Assembly (NCBI GenBank): GCA_028688515.1
Contig: JAQTXZ010000002.1
Coordinates: 89,791 to 152,819 of the forward strand
DNA length: 63,029 nt
Direction of reading: 5' to 3'
Origin: Patescibacteria group bacterium
GTDB lineage: Bacteria; Patescibacteriota; Patescibacteriia; 2-12-FULL-60-25
Each line of letters opens with the position of its first letter. Within the stretch, counting starts at the first letter, position 1. Below are positions 28,473-37,900 of the stretch, piece by piece. The notes beneath the pieces were generated by a model. The model was not told the origin of the DNA. It worked only from the letters and a program-made list of their open reading frames with translations, and made no database searches. Made by a program: the position numbers and the translations under genes.

Positions 28473-28817
28473 CTATATTTCTCCCTTTTCTTTGAGATCT
28501 TCTATCAGACCTTCTATTTCCCAGATTTTTTCGTTGCTTTCATCAAAGGCCCAATACAGGCGCGGCAGTTTGCGCAGGCGCATGCTTTTGGCCATGGCGT
28601 CCAATATCTCGTGTTTGTTGTCAGACAGTACCTGCAAGGCGGTTTCTTTGGCTGTAATCGGCATTAGGCTCAGCACGATCTTGGCATTGGCTTGATCGTC
28701 CGTTATGCGCGCATCAACAACCGTGACAAATATGTTGCGCGGAAAATCTACAATTCTGGCCAAAATTTCGGCCATAGCCTCTTTAAAGTGTTCGTGCCTT
28801 TGTACTGGTTTGGTCAT
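28473..28817 (-). CDS. rbfA: Ribosome-binding factor A
   Basis: 114 aa, usual size. RbfA is a KH-like protein needed for maturation of the 30S subunit. Visible pattern: KEAMAEILARIVDFPRN at the N-terminus, then VTVVDARITDDQANAKIVLS and the C-terminal LRKLPRLYWAFDESNEK, as in the family (where the last reads RLxPxLxFxxDxS). The ATG is 6 nt from a -10 box, so the mRNA is probably leaderless. It lies upstream of the DHH phosphoesterase gene on the same strand. Confidence 0.88.
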   Translation of the reverse strand: MTKPVQRHEHFKEAMAEILARIVDFPRNIFVTVVDARITDDQANAKIVLSLMPITAKETALQVLSDNKHEILDAMAKSMRLRKLPRLYWAFDESNEKIWEIEGLIEDLKEKGEI

Positions 28818-28823
28818 AGCGAT

Positions 28824-28852
28824 AACTTACACGACTTGATTAATGCTGACAA
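28824..28852 (-). promoter_or_regulatory. rbfA promoter, leaderless
   Basis: On the minus strand: TTGTCA, 17 bp, TAAGTT, then 6 nt to the ATG. Confidence 0.7.
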
Positions 28853-28874
28853 TCTTTTCCCCTTGTCCGATGCG

Positions 28875-28980
28875 CTATGAACACGTAACATGTAGCACGT
28901 AACATGTAACACATAGCACATAACATGTAGCACTTAGCACTCGATGCTTCATACTCCATGTTATATGTTCCATGTCTCCT
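28875..28980. repeat. Tandem acatgta / acacgta units before smc
   Basis: About 65 nt of 7-8-nt near-repeats (acacgtaacatgtagcacgt and on), then complementary ccatgttatatgttccatg close to the smc start. The same unit type follows rpoC at 21387-21425. It lies between the divergent rbfA and smc genes, so it may contain the smc promoter. Confidence 0.6.
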
Positions 28981-31197
28981 ATGTATCTAAAACGTCTTGA
29001 ATTGCAGGGCTTTAAAACTTTTGCCCAAAAAACAGTCTTGGTTTTTGAACCGGATGTCGGCAACCGTAGAGGTTTGACCGCAGTTGTCGGTCCGAATGGC
29101 TCCGGCAAATCCAATATTGCAGATGCACTGCGCTGGGTGATGGGCGAGCAGAGCCTTAAATTGTTGCGTGCCAAAAAATCTGAAGATGTTGTTTTTTCCG
29201 GTTCGGAAAAAAAGTCGCGTGCAGGTTTTGCCGAGGTAAGCATGACGCTCGTAAATGACGATAAGCAAGAGTTGGATTTTTCTGAGATTCTCATTACTCG
29301 CCGTTTGTATCGCGATGGACAGTCAGAGTACGAGATCAATCAACAATCCGTACGTTTAACGGACGTAATTATGCTGCTTGCGCAATGCGGCATTGGCCAG
29401 CGCACATACAGCGTCATAGGCCAGGGTATGGTGGATGAGGTGCTTTCGTCTTCGCCGGCAGAGCGTAAAGATTTTTTTGACGAAGCCGCGGGCCTGCGTC
29501 CTTTTCAACTCAAACGTCAATCCAGTATGAATAAATTGGATGCGGCGCGTGAGAATCTTAAACAATCAGAAACTTTACTGCGCGAGATTGCGCCGCGCCT
29601 GACGTCGCTCGATCGCCAAGTTAAGCGTTTGGAGCAGCGTGAGGGTTTGGAGGCGGAGCTTAAAGGCCTGGAACTTCAATATCACGGAGGCATGTGGCGG
29701 CAATTGCGTTCCGCGCTGCAAATCTCAAAAGTATCACACGAAAAGTCTGCGGAAAAAGCCACTCAAGCCAGTGCGGAGGCGGATAAGTTGGAAGAGGAAT
29801 TGCATGCCATGGAAAAGGCAATACCTCCATCCGAGGGTTTTCGCGAACTGCGCTCAACTTTAGATAAGCTGTCGGAAGAAAGAGTCGGACTGCGCGAGCG
29901 CCAGTTAAAATTGGAGTCCACGCGCGAGATTGCTATGGCGCGTGCCGAAAAACCTTGGTCGCCGTTGCCGCTTTCAAAAATCATCGGAGAGATAGAAGAT
30001 TTGCATAAACGTCAGTTGGAGCTTTTGGAGATGTTGGAAAATCCAAAATCAGACCAGCAAAAAATTAAAAATTTGGCTGGTGATATCCATGCTAAAGTCG
30101 CGGATTTGCTGAATAAATTGCAGCGCCCCGCGCCGGAGCCGGAGAAGGTACAGGCTGAAGATCCAAAAGTCACAGCCGAGGTCAAAGAAATATTGCAGGC
30201 GATGTCTGATGTGGAAAAGCGCATGCAGGCAACTCAAATCGAGCTTGAGCAATGGAACAAGCGCGAAGATCAAAAACGTTCGCATGTTTTTGAAGTGCAG
30301 CGCGAGCTTTCGCGCCGCAGGCAAGAGGCGCAGTCGGCGGAGCGCCGCATGAGCGAAGCGGCCGTGGAACTGGCGCGCGTTGAGACGCGGCGCGATGCAT
30401 TTTTGCAGGAATTGCGTACGCACCGTCCGGAGCAAGAAACCGATCTGGACAAGCTGGCGGATGAGGTCAAAACAAATGAATCGCCAGAAGCACTTTTACC
30501 TAAGCTGACCAAGCTGCGCGCGCAGCTGGAATGGATTGGCGGAATAGATCCGGAGATTCTCAAAGAATATAAAGAGACAAAGGCCCGTTATGAGGATCTT
30601 TCTGTGCAGACTAATGATTTGTTGCAGGCGATTGTCTCGCTCGAAACGATCGTAAAAGAGTTGGATCAAACAATTGCGGAACGCAGTGCGGTCTCTTTTA
30701 GGGGATTGAACACGCAATTTGAGCTTTATTTCAAACGTTTGTTTGGAGGAGGCGAGGCGAGTTTGGTGGAGGTTTTTCCGGAACCTGAATATAACGAACA
30801 GGGCGAGATGATTAAGGAAGCGGACGGAGAAGCGGCTCGAGTGGGCATAGAGATTGTGGCAACGCCGCCCGGAAAGCGGTTAAAGGCAATTGCTTTGCTT
30901 TCTGGCGGAGAGCGCGCGCTGGTGTCGATTGCTCTTATTTGTGCGATTATGGCCACCAATCCTTCGCCGTTTGTTGTCTTAGACGAGGTTGATGCAGCGT
31001 TGGATGAGTCTAATTCCAGCAAGTTTGCGGAAATTGTCAGCACTTTGGCCGATAGAACCCAATTTGTAATAGTGACCCATAATCGAGCTACCATGTCTCA
31101 TGCTCACATACTCTATGGGGTAACTATGGGTGCAGACGGCGTATCACAATTGCTATCAGTTAAGCTTCAAGATGTGCTTACAAGAATTAACAATTAA
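28981..31197 (+). CDS. smc: Short SMC-family ATPase, apparently lacking a hinge
   Basis: 738 aa from ATG 28981 (MYLKRLELQGFKTFAQK, typical SMC start); an in-frame ATG at 28972 is also possible. SMC ATPases organise chromosomes. Walker A is GPNGSGKS (residues 37-44). The Q-loop/D region is GQGMVDEVLSSSPAERKDFFDEAAG. The signature LLSGGERALVSIAL is near residue 639 and Walker B PFVVLDEVDAALDE near 664. Standard bacterial SMC is ~1150-1200 aa. Here the two coiled-coil arms are short and the middle (~residues 380-410) is a Pro/Glu/Lys linker (RPAPEPEKVQAEDPK) with no recognisable hinge. The frame is intact, so this looks like a real variant rather than a frameshift. The stop lies in aacaatt-type repeats. 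Confidence 0.85.
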   Translation: MYLKRLELQGFKTFAQKTVLVFEPDVGNRRGLTAVVGPNGSGKSNIADALRWVMGEQSLKLLRAKKSEDVVFSGSEKKSRAGFAEVSMTLVNDDKQELDFSEILITRRLYRDGQSEYEINQQSVRLTDVIMLLAQCGIGQRTYSVIGQGMVDEVLSSSPAERKDFFDEAAGLRPFQLKRQSSMNKLDAARENLKQSETLLREIAPRLTSLDRQVKRLEQREGLEAELKGLELQYHGGMWRQLRSALQISKVSHEKSAEKATQASAEADKLEEELHAMEKAIPPSEGFRELRSTLDKLSEERVGLRERQLKLESTREIAMARAEKPWSPLPLSKIIGEIEDLHKRQLELLEMLENPKSDQQKIKNLAGDIHAKVADLLNKLQRPAPEPEKVQAEDPKVTAEVKEILQAMSDVEKRMQATQIELEQWNKREDQKRSHVFEVQRELSRRRQEAQSAERRMSEAAVELARVETRRDAFLQELRTHRPEQETDLDKLADEVKTNESPEALLPKLTKLRAQLEWIGGIDPEILKEYKETKARYEDLSVQTNDLLQAIVSLETIVKELDQTIAERSAVSFRGLNTQFELYFKRLFGGGEASLVEVFPEPEYNEQGEMIKEADGEAARVGIEIVATPPGKRLKAIALLSGGERALVSIALICAIMATNPSPFVVLDEVDAALDESNSSKFAEIVSTLADRTQFVIVTHNRATMSHAHILYGVTMGADGVSQLLSVKLQDVLTRINN

Positions 31198-31344
31198 CAA
31201 ATAATAATGAACAATTAATAGTCTAATAATTCGGCTTAAACTAGCGGATTATTAGGTCTTGACGCACAGTAAGCCGCATGCAATAATCAAAGTAGTTCCT
31301 TACGCGCCAAGTTTAGCTTGGCGTAATTTGTCATCTTATGACCC

Positions 31345-31373
31345 TTGACAGAACCGGCTGGGCGTGTTATAAA
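31345..31373 (+). promoter_or_regulatory. Consensus promoter of a candidate small RNA
   Basis: TTGACA, 17 bp, TATAAA: a near-perfect sigma70-type promoter with no convincing gene behind it, followed ~200 nt later by a terminator. Confidence 0.8.
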
Positions 31374-31379
31374 GCTTAA

Positions 31380-31579
31380 TCCTAAACGTTGGATAAGGAG
31401 CAGGTTAGACATAAAAAGAGCAGAGGCTTCCAGCAATCTGCATCCACGACAAGCATGGAATCTTTTCATAGGATTCAGCTGGTCTTCGGACTCGCTACTT
31501 CCTACAAAAAGGTTTCTTGGGTGCGGATTGCTAGAGGTCTTTGACAGATCCTCGTCCAATGGGCGAGGATTTTAGTTTA
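31380..31579 (+). ncRNA. Candidate ~190-nt small RNA (6S-like architecture)
   Basis: The RNA is bounded by the promoter at 31345-31373 and a terminator hairpin atcctcg/cgaggat (31548-31554 with 31564-31570) followed by tttagttt. A 13-bp helix (two G-U pairs) joins 31433-31445 and 31519-31531. Inside are gaatc/gattc and a gtc-ttcg-gac tetraloop hairpin. Long rod-like pairing, length and isolation recall 6S RNA, which sequesters RNA polymerase. I cannot show the 6S central bubble, and no conserved 4.5S, RNase P or tmRNA motif is present. Short overlapping frames on both strands look spurious. Confidence 0.6.
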
Positions 31580-31621
31580 CACGATTAGTTTTTACTTATA
31601 TCATGTGATCTATAATGTGAT

Positions 31622-31831
31622 ATGCTTAAGGCCAATGTTACTACAATTCAAGATGCAAAGGTTAAATTAACTCTGCCCGATGGACAGATTTTTGTTGCTC
31701 CCTTGTCTTCTTTTGAAGGAACTCCAAAGGAGGGCATGTCAGTCGCGTTAATACTGGCCGTTCCGGGAGCGGATGACTCGGCCAGGCAGCAGCTTTCGAA
31801 GGATTTATTGAATGAATTGATGACTGAATGA
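31622..31831 (+). CDS. Small beta-rich protein of unknown function
   Basis: 69 aa: MLKANVTTIQDAKVKLTLPD, then a glycine/proline turn, then a helical tail ending QLSKDLLNELMTE. The first ~45 residues look like a small beta-barrel. TATAAT (31611-31616) ends only 5 nt before the ATG, giving a leaderless mRNA. The stop codon overlaps the VanW-like start (ATGA at 31828-31831), so the two are translationally coupled and probably functionally linked. Confidence 0.7.
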   Translation: MLKANVTTIQDAKVKLTLPDGQIFVAPLSSFEGTPKEGMSVALILAVPGADDSARQQLSKDLLNELMTE

Positions 31832-33666
31832 ATATGTCTTCTGAAACTAAAAAGTCCAAAAAGTTTATGGTCAAACCGACTTTGATTTGGGTTGGTGCAA
31901 CGGTCGGCGTTCTGGTCGTACTCGGCTCTCTGATTGCCGGCGGAGTATTTGCTTACACTCGAACGTATGCTGATAAAATCTACCCCGGCGTGCGGGTGTT
32001 GGGAGTCAGGCTGGATGGATTGACCAAAGAAGAAGCCAAAAAACAGTTGGACAAAACGGTTGATGATGCTTTGGGCAAAGGCTTGACTTTTGTCTTGGAT
32101 GGTAAACAGATAAACGTCCAGGTTTCCTCCGACAGTGATTTACCAGATTTGATTCGTTTTGATTTGGGCAGTGCGATAGATCAGGCGTATAACGTCGGCA
32201 GAGAAAACTCGATTCTGCAAATCGTTTCAGAGGTTTTGGCTGCGCGCATATATCCTAAAAGCGTAGATGTCAAAATTGATATTGATGAAAATCGCGTGCA
32301 GAATGCATTAAAATTGCAGTATGCTGATAAACTCCCAGATCCAGTTGATGCGTCTTTTTCAATCGAAGTTAAGGATGGCCAATCTCCGGTCGTGCGTGTG
32401 TTACCGGAAAAAGACGGCGCAACATTAGATATGGACGGCGTGGTCGAAAAAATAAAACAGCAGGCAAAAGTTTTATCTTTTCAACCCATAACTTTGCATG
32501 CTAAAAAAATCAACGTGCAAAAACGCGCCGCTGATTTAAGTCCGCTCGTTGATAAAGCGCTCGAAATTCTCAATCGTCCGCAATTGGTTTTTACGTATCA
32601 AGACAAGAAATATAAAATTTCAACAGCCACGTTGGCTGAATGGATTGCGCCGGATAAAGCCGACAATACGTTGACGATCGATAGTTTGGTTTTTGCTTCC
32701 AGTATCCGCATGTTGGCCGAAGGCGTCGAAGCGGAAAGTAAAAACGGCAATTTGTCTGTCGCGGATGGAAAGATTGTTTCTTTTTCGGCATCAACAGTCG
32801 GCCGCACGATAAATATTGAAAAGACTTTAGAGCCGGTTTTGACTTCGTGGCCTCCGACATCTACGTTCCCATTAGTGGTAGACGAGACGAAGGGGGAGAT
32901 TACGGGAAATGATTTGGAGCAGTATGGAATTAAAGAACTGATCGGCACAGGCATCTCTGATTATGGCAATTCTCCGCCAAACCGCATAAAAAATATTAAG
33001 AAGGCTGTAGATGAAAGAGTGAATGGAACGCTCATTGCGCCAGGCAAAGAATTTTCGATGTTAAAAACTTTAGGTCCCGTTGACGGGGAGCATGGTTGGT
33101 ATCCGGAACTTGTTATCAAGGGCGATAAGACAACGCCGGAATTTGGCGGAGGCCTGTGTCAGATCGGCACGACTATGTTCAGAGCCGCTCTGGCTACGGG
33201 TTTGCCTGTAACGGAAAGACGAAATCATTCTTATCGAGTCAGCTATTATGAGCCGGCCGGTACGGATGCGACCATCTATGAACCGGCACCTGATTTTAAA
33301 TTCATAAATGACACCGGAAAGTACGTTTTGGTGAATGCGTACATAAAGGGTACGAAAGTCTATTTTGAGATGTGGGGCACGGGTGATGGCCGAAAAGTCG
33401 CACAAACAAAACCGAGAATATATAACATTGTGCCGGCACCGCCGACAAAGTTGACCGAGACGGAAGAGTTGGCGCCGGGTCAGAAAAAATGCACAGAATC
33501 AGCTCATGCCGGAGCGGATGCGGAATTTTCAACGACAGTCGAATATGCCGACGGGCATAAGCGCGAAGAAACTTTCTCCAGCCACTACAGGCCTTGGCAA
33601 GCGGTTTGTCTTATCGGCGTTGAGAAAGGCACGCTTACCGCGACAAGCACCGCGGTCACCAATTAA
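31828..33666 (+). CDS. VanW-like membrane-anchored peptidoglycan-binding protein
   Basis: 612 aa. One N-terminal membrane helix (PTLIWVGATVGVLVVLGSLI) anchors a large outer region. Two PG_binding_4-type repeats follow (GVRLDGLTKEEAKKQLDKTV begins the first). The VanW domain near residues 390-500 has NRIKNIKKAVDERVNGTLIA, GKEFSMLKTLGP, GGGLCQIGTTMFRAALATGL and RRNHSYRVSYYEP. VanW proteins accompany some vancomycin-resistance clusters, but the domain is widespread in cell-wall proteins and its activity is unknown. The C-terminus has a disulfide-type Cys pair. Its stop TAA lies inside an aattaagaatt repeat arm. Confidence 0.9.
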   Translation: MNMSSETKKSKKFMVKPTLIWVGATVGVLVVLGSLIAGGVFAYTRTYADKIYPGVRVLGVRLDGLTKEEAKKQLDKTVDDALGKGLTFVLDGKQINVQVSSDSDLPDLIRFDLGSAIDQAYNVGRENSILQIVSEVLAARIYPKSVDVKIDIDENRVQNALKLQYADKLPDPVDASFSIEVKDGQSPVVRVLPEKDGATLDMDGVVEKIKQQAKVLSFQPITLHAKKINVQKRAADLSPLVDKALEILNRPQLVFTYQDKKYKISTATLAEWIAPDKADNTLTIDSLVFASSIRMLAEGVEAESKNGNLSVADGKIVSFSASTVGRTINIEKTLEPVLTSWPPTSTFPLVVDETKGEITGNDLEQYGIKELIGTGISDYGNSPPNRIKNIKKAVDERVNGTLIAPGKEFSMLKTLGPVDGEHGWYPELVIKGDKTTPEFGGGLCQIGTTMFRAALATGLPVTERRNHSYRVSYYEPAGTDATIYEPAPDFKFINDTGKYVLVNAYIKGTKVYFEMWGTGDGRKVAQTKPRIYNIVPAPPTKLTETEELAPGQKKCTESAHAGADAEFSTTVEYADGHKREETFSSHYRPWQAVCLIGVEKGTLTATSTAVTN

Positions 33667-33737
33667 GAATTAAGAATGAATGAAGATGTAGTGTATTTAT
33701 TCCAAAATTCATAATTCATAATTCTTAATTCATAATT
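33661..33737. repeat. Family-1 inverted repeat (aattaag unit) between VanW-like and hsp20
   Basis: The left arm aattaagaattaagaatg contains the VanW-like stop codon TAA (33664-33666). A ~30-nt loop follows, then the right arm 33706-33737 (aattcataattcataattc and on). The arm ends 4 nt before the hsp20 -10 box. Confidence 0.85.
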
Positions 33738-33741
33738 ATGA

Positions 33742-33747
33742 TATAAT
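33742..33747 (+). promoter_or_regulatory. hsp20 -10 box, leaderless
   Basis: TATAAT ends 8 nt before the ATG at 33756. The region where a -35 would lie is within the repeat arm and has no consensus; the arm may have placed or replaced promoter parts. Confidence 0.55.
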
Positions 33748-33755
33748 GTTCTCGT

Positions 33756-34121
33756 ATGTATCAAGATTTGCAAACAGAGTGGATGACAGCGGCCGAAGAG
33801 GGGCAGCTTTCGGTGGATATTTATCGCGAGGGAGATATGCTGGTTATTCGTTCGTTGGTTGCGGGCGTTGCGCCGGACGATCTTGATGTTTCGATAAGCA
33901 GCGATTTGTTGACGATTCGAGGCAAAAGAGAGCAATGCGACAAAAACAGCGATAGCGATGTTTATTATCAAGAGTGTTATTGGGGATCTTTTAGTCGTTC
34001 AATCGTCCTGCCGTGCCACGTTGCCGCAGATTCGGCAGAAGCTCAACTTAAAAACGGTTTATTGGAAGTCAGAATCCCCATCCAGGCGGAGGGAAAACAG
34101 GTAAAGGTTAAGTGGGGATAG
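33756..34121 (+). CDS. Small heat-shock protein, Hsp20 / alpha-crystallin family
   Basis: 121 aa. A holdase chaperone that binds unfolding proteins without ATP. The alpha-crystallin domain shows LSVDIYREGDMLVIRSLVAG, VSISSDLLTIRGKRE, YYQECYWGSFSRSIVLP and the C-terminal strand AQLKNGLLEVRIPIQ. It lacks the extended N-terminus and the C-terminal IxI tail is weak. A terminator follows at 34145-34170. No CIRCE operator is seen, unlike groES. Confidence 0.93.
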   Translation: MYQDLQTEWMTAAEEGQLSVDIYREGDMLVIRSLVAGVAPDDLDVSISSDLLTIRGKREQCDKNSDSDVYYQECYWGSFSRSIVLPCHVAADSAEAQLKNGLLEVRIPIQAEGKQVKVKWG

Positions 34122-34144
34122 AGGGGCTGAATTTGTCCCCAGTT

Positions 34145-34170
34145 ACCGAGTTTTGCTCGGTTCTTTTTTA
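34145..34170 (+). terminator. Terminator after hsp20
   Basis: accgag-ttttg-ctcggt followed by tcttttttt. Confidence 0.85.
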
Positions 34171-34200
34171 TGTACTGGCGTGATATTATATTTGGGCCAT

Positions 34201-34950
34201 ATGAAGGAGGAATCCAATGGTTTGGGGTTGGCGGTAAAAGCTCACTGGAAGCAATTGAAATCAAAGCAAAAAGCTTTTTTTGCCGTATTTATTTTTTGTG
34301 CCACTGTTGCGTTGGCATTTTCGTATTATAGCGTCCGTCAGGGGGTTACTGCACCTTGGCAAGTTTCCATTGCAGATATTCAAAAGCAAAAAGATCTGCT
34401 CAAAGATCCGGCGCAAGTACAAGAAGAGACCGCAAAAAGAATCGACACGGATGGCGACGGCCTTTCTGATTACGACGAGGAGAATGTTTATCACACCTCC
34501 CCGTATCTTTGGAGCACTGCGGGCGACAATGTGCCGGATAATGTAAAAATTGCATTGGGAGAAAATCCTTTATGCAAACATGGCGAGGAGTGCGACGCGG
34601 CTGCTGCCATGAAATTTGATTTGCCGACAACAACCTATCCGGGCGCGGATTTATTAACCAATAATGTGCAGAACGATCTGGGAAATATCATAATGGGCGA
34701 TAGCCAAGTTGGCCAAAACATTCGTCAAACAGCCAGTGATGCGGGCATAGATATGAGTTTAGCCAGTGTAATACCGCGCGATCCCGCAATGTTGCGCACG
34801 GCTTTGTTGCAGACCGGCCAAGTAACGCAAGCTGATTTAGATGCAATCTCGGATGCGCAGCTGCTCCAATATTTTGATGACGCTCAGGCGGAATTGATAA
34901 AACAGAATCCAAATTTAGCCGCCACCTCAACCGGTGCGGCACAAAAATAA
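34201..34950 (+). CDS. Membrane protein with a thrombospondin-type-3 calcium repeat
   Basis: 249 aa from ATG 34201 (MKEESNGLGLAVKAHWKQLK). TATTAT (34184-34189) lies 11 nt upstream, and an upstream in-frame ATG at 34153 would fall in the terminator. One membrane helix (AFFAVFIFCATVALAFSYY) is followed by an outer part. This carries a single TSP3/EF-hand-like calcium loop, DTDGDGLSDYDEENVYHTSP, and an Ala/Gln-rich helical end. The gene ends 3 bp before the giant secreted protein, implying co-transcription. It may anchor or assist export of that protein; this is inferred from position only. Confidence 0.8.
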   Translation: MKEESNGLGLAVKAHWKQLKSKQKAFFAVFIFCATVALAFSYYSVRQGVTAPWQVSIADIQKQKDLLKDPAQVQEETAKRIDTDGDGLSDYDEENVYHTSPYLWSTAGDNVPDNVKIALGENPLCKHGEECDAAAAMKFDLPTTTYPGADLLTNNVQNDLGNIIMGDSQVGQNIRQTASDAGIDMSLASVIPRDPAMLRTALLQTGQVTQADLDAISDAQLLQYFDDAQAELIKQNPNLAATSTGAAQK

Positions 34951-34953
34951 AGT

Positions 34954-37900
34954 ATGCAGTTTAAAGGAAACAAGTTGGTTAAAAAAATATTGGTTGGACT
35001 GACCTTTCTTTCCTTAATCGGATTGTCTTTGGTTCCCGCGGGTGCGACCTTTGCTCAGACTGTAATGATCCAAGATCCGGGAGCGACGCCGCCGTTTGAT
35101 GCGAATGTTCAGTCTTGCGCTTTGATTTTAAATCAAGCGGCCATAGTGGGTACCTTGGTACCAAACATGCCTCAGAAAACTTATCAAGAGATTTATTATG
35201 AATACGAAGAATGCATGGCAACCAAGGGCCAGAAGCAAGCGGATTGGTTTTATCGTCGCGCACAATATTTGAACAATCAGTGGAGCATGCGCATCATGAC
35301 CTCTCTTTACGGAGGTTTGATAGATTCGATGAGCATGATCTCGCAGCGCATTGCTTACGAAGCTGCCAGTGATTTATTGACCGGCAATCCGGGTAATGAG
35401 CCTCGTTTTTGGAACAGTGATTTCGGTACCTGGCTAGATAACGCGGGGAACGATGCAAGCAGCAAATTCATCGATCGTCTTGATGTTGTTGTCGGTGATT
35501 GGACGGAAAGTACAACGGCTACCGTTGATCCGAAAACCGGTCAGATTATCCCTGGCGTAAGGTTTAGTTTTTGTTCTCCTCCGGATCCTTACACATTAAA
35601 AATGTCTTTAGGCATAGGTGAAGTGGCGCGAATCGGACCGGGAGCTTGTAATCTTAAAAAAGTGGCGGATAATTTTAAAGCAATTGGAGAGTTGCTTTCT
35701 TCGGGGGAGGCGCTGCAGGTGCATAGACCGAGCGTTACTTACGGAGCAAGCGATCTTTCGGTGGGCGTAGAAACAAACTCGGCTTATTTTAATTACATGC
35801 TCAACGAGCGTGCGGGTTTGGCTTTGAATCGACAAGAGGATCAGGGGCTGAGGCCGGTAATGGATGTTGTCAGTGGGAAAATCAAGATACCGACTATATT
35901 GGCCGCAAACAGCTATCAGCAGTTGGATCCTGTTCGCATGGGTTTGGCCTCTGAGCAGGAACAACGCAGCGCTATCTTGAGTGCCTACTGGACTGCCGGT
36001 TTGGAAAACATTCCGATTTTGGCACTCACGACTTTTTCCAATACTTTGATTGTTGGCCTTTTGCATAAATGGCTGGATCCTAACAACTCCTTGTCTGCGG
36101 ACGGGTTGGCTACTCCGGATCAAATCAATATAACTTTTCAAGCGTTGCAGAATGCGGATGCGACAGGCGATGCGCAGGATCTGTATGAAAGAAAGTCATT
36201 TGCGAAAGCTTTGGGAGATTTTTTGGTTCCGAATTTTTCCACCAACGAAGATCAGGACATCGTTTTAGAATTGACAACTTGCAATACTCCGCGCGGAAGA
36301 TTTAGCTGCGCCATGGATCAGGCTTTGGGAGTAGCGATCAGCGTGGGAACCAATGAAGGCGCTTTAACCGTTGGCCGCGCAGCTGGTGTTGGTGCCGAGG
36401 GCGCAACTTATAGCGTTGCTTCGCGCGCGTTGCATTCGGATTGGGAATTGATTCCGGAGAGTGATATTAAGAACAATACGGATCCGACTTGCGCGCAGCG
36501 AGCGTATTGCGCGGGTAATCTTAAAAAGATGCGTCTGGCGCGCATTATCCCAATCGGTTGGGAGATGGCGGCAAATTCGCCTTATAACATCAAGCATGGC
36601 GGCAAGTATATTACGCTTGGAGAGGTTATCCGCGGTTTTTACGATTGCAATGACCAAGGCCAGATCGATAATGATCATCCTTGGTGCCACTTGGTAGATC
36701 CGGATTGGATTTTGACTGCGCCTAGTTACCAGTGCCGCGCCAAAGGTTATGGTGATGCCGTGTTGCCCGAGGTTGGCACGCGTCTTCAGGAGTGCGGGGA
36801 TATGGTTAGTTGTTTAAAAACCGATCAAAACGGCCAATGCACCGGCGGCTATGGTTATTGTTTGGCTGAACGTCCGGTTTGGAAGTTTGATGCGCAGGAA
36901 TGTAAGGAGCAATTCGTCAGTTGTAGAACTTACAATTATTCCGGCGGACAAATTTCGTTGCTGCGCAATACGGAGGATAAGGGAAAATGCTCCGAAGAAA
37001 ATATTGGCTGCACATGGTACTCAACTTTAAGATATCCATTTCCTGCAACGGCGGATAAGTCTTTGGTAGACGGCTTGTGGGTCGGTACCGTAACTTCGGG
37101 TCCGCGCGTTTACATGGATGCTGGAGTTCAACCTTGTTCGTCCGAGGGTTGTACCAAAATGCTTAAAGTCGAACCTGGTTCGAGTGCTTTGAATTTGATA
37201 CAAAATGGATCTTTTGAAAATCTTTTGCAGCGAGACGATGGAAGCGTGTATGGCGTAACGGGTTGGACGGCCGGAGTTTTAGCAAATCCTCAAGGTAGTG
37301 ATATTGATAGCCAGTACATCAGTCAGGAAGCAAACAGCGGTTCCAACGCGTACAGTTTTGATGAGCAGGGAGATTCCGCATCAATCGGCCAGCGCGTAAA
37401 GGCTGAAAGCGGACGAAACTATGTTTTGAGTTATGACTTTAAACAACAAGGCTCCGGCAGTGATTCTTATTTGCAGGTTGGATTCTACGATTCAAAAAAT
37501 CAAAAAATAAATGATTTGGTAACTTCCTACGGCGACTGTCAGTACTCCAATACTAACGCCGGTTTTAGTCTGATGGCAGGGGATCACGCCGAATCTTTAT
37601 CGTGGGTAAGAAGAACTTGCCAATTTGTAACGCCATTGGGTACTGAATCAATAAGTTTGATTTTTAAGAATTACGCTGCTCAGCTTTTGTTGGACGCTGT
37701 ACAGTTGGAGGAGGGTGAGACTGTTACGCCATTTATCGACGGCATTGCCAGCGGTCTTAAAGAAAGCTATCTCAAGATCGCGCCAGACGAATATAAATGC
37801 ACCGGTGACGATTCGGTTGATCACCCGGGCTGTCAGCGGTTTGCCCGTGTTTGCCGTCAGATAGATGTCGGCTGCCAAGGGTACCAGGATTTACAGGATT

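Noticed and set aside
31287-31575. Small proteins on either strand across the small RNA candidate
   Set aside because: The plus-strand frame opens inside the promoter and the minus-strand frame lacks start signals; both overlap the promoter-to-terminator unit.
33663-33971. Minus-strand proteins containing NYELRIMNYEF-like segments near repeats
   Set aside because: These are translations of aattaag-type repeat arms; the same peptide appears beside every family-1 element, so it reflects the repeat and not a gene.
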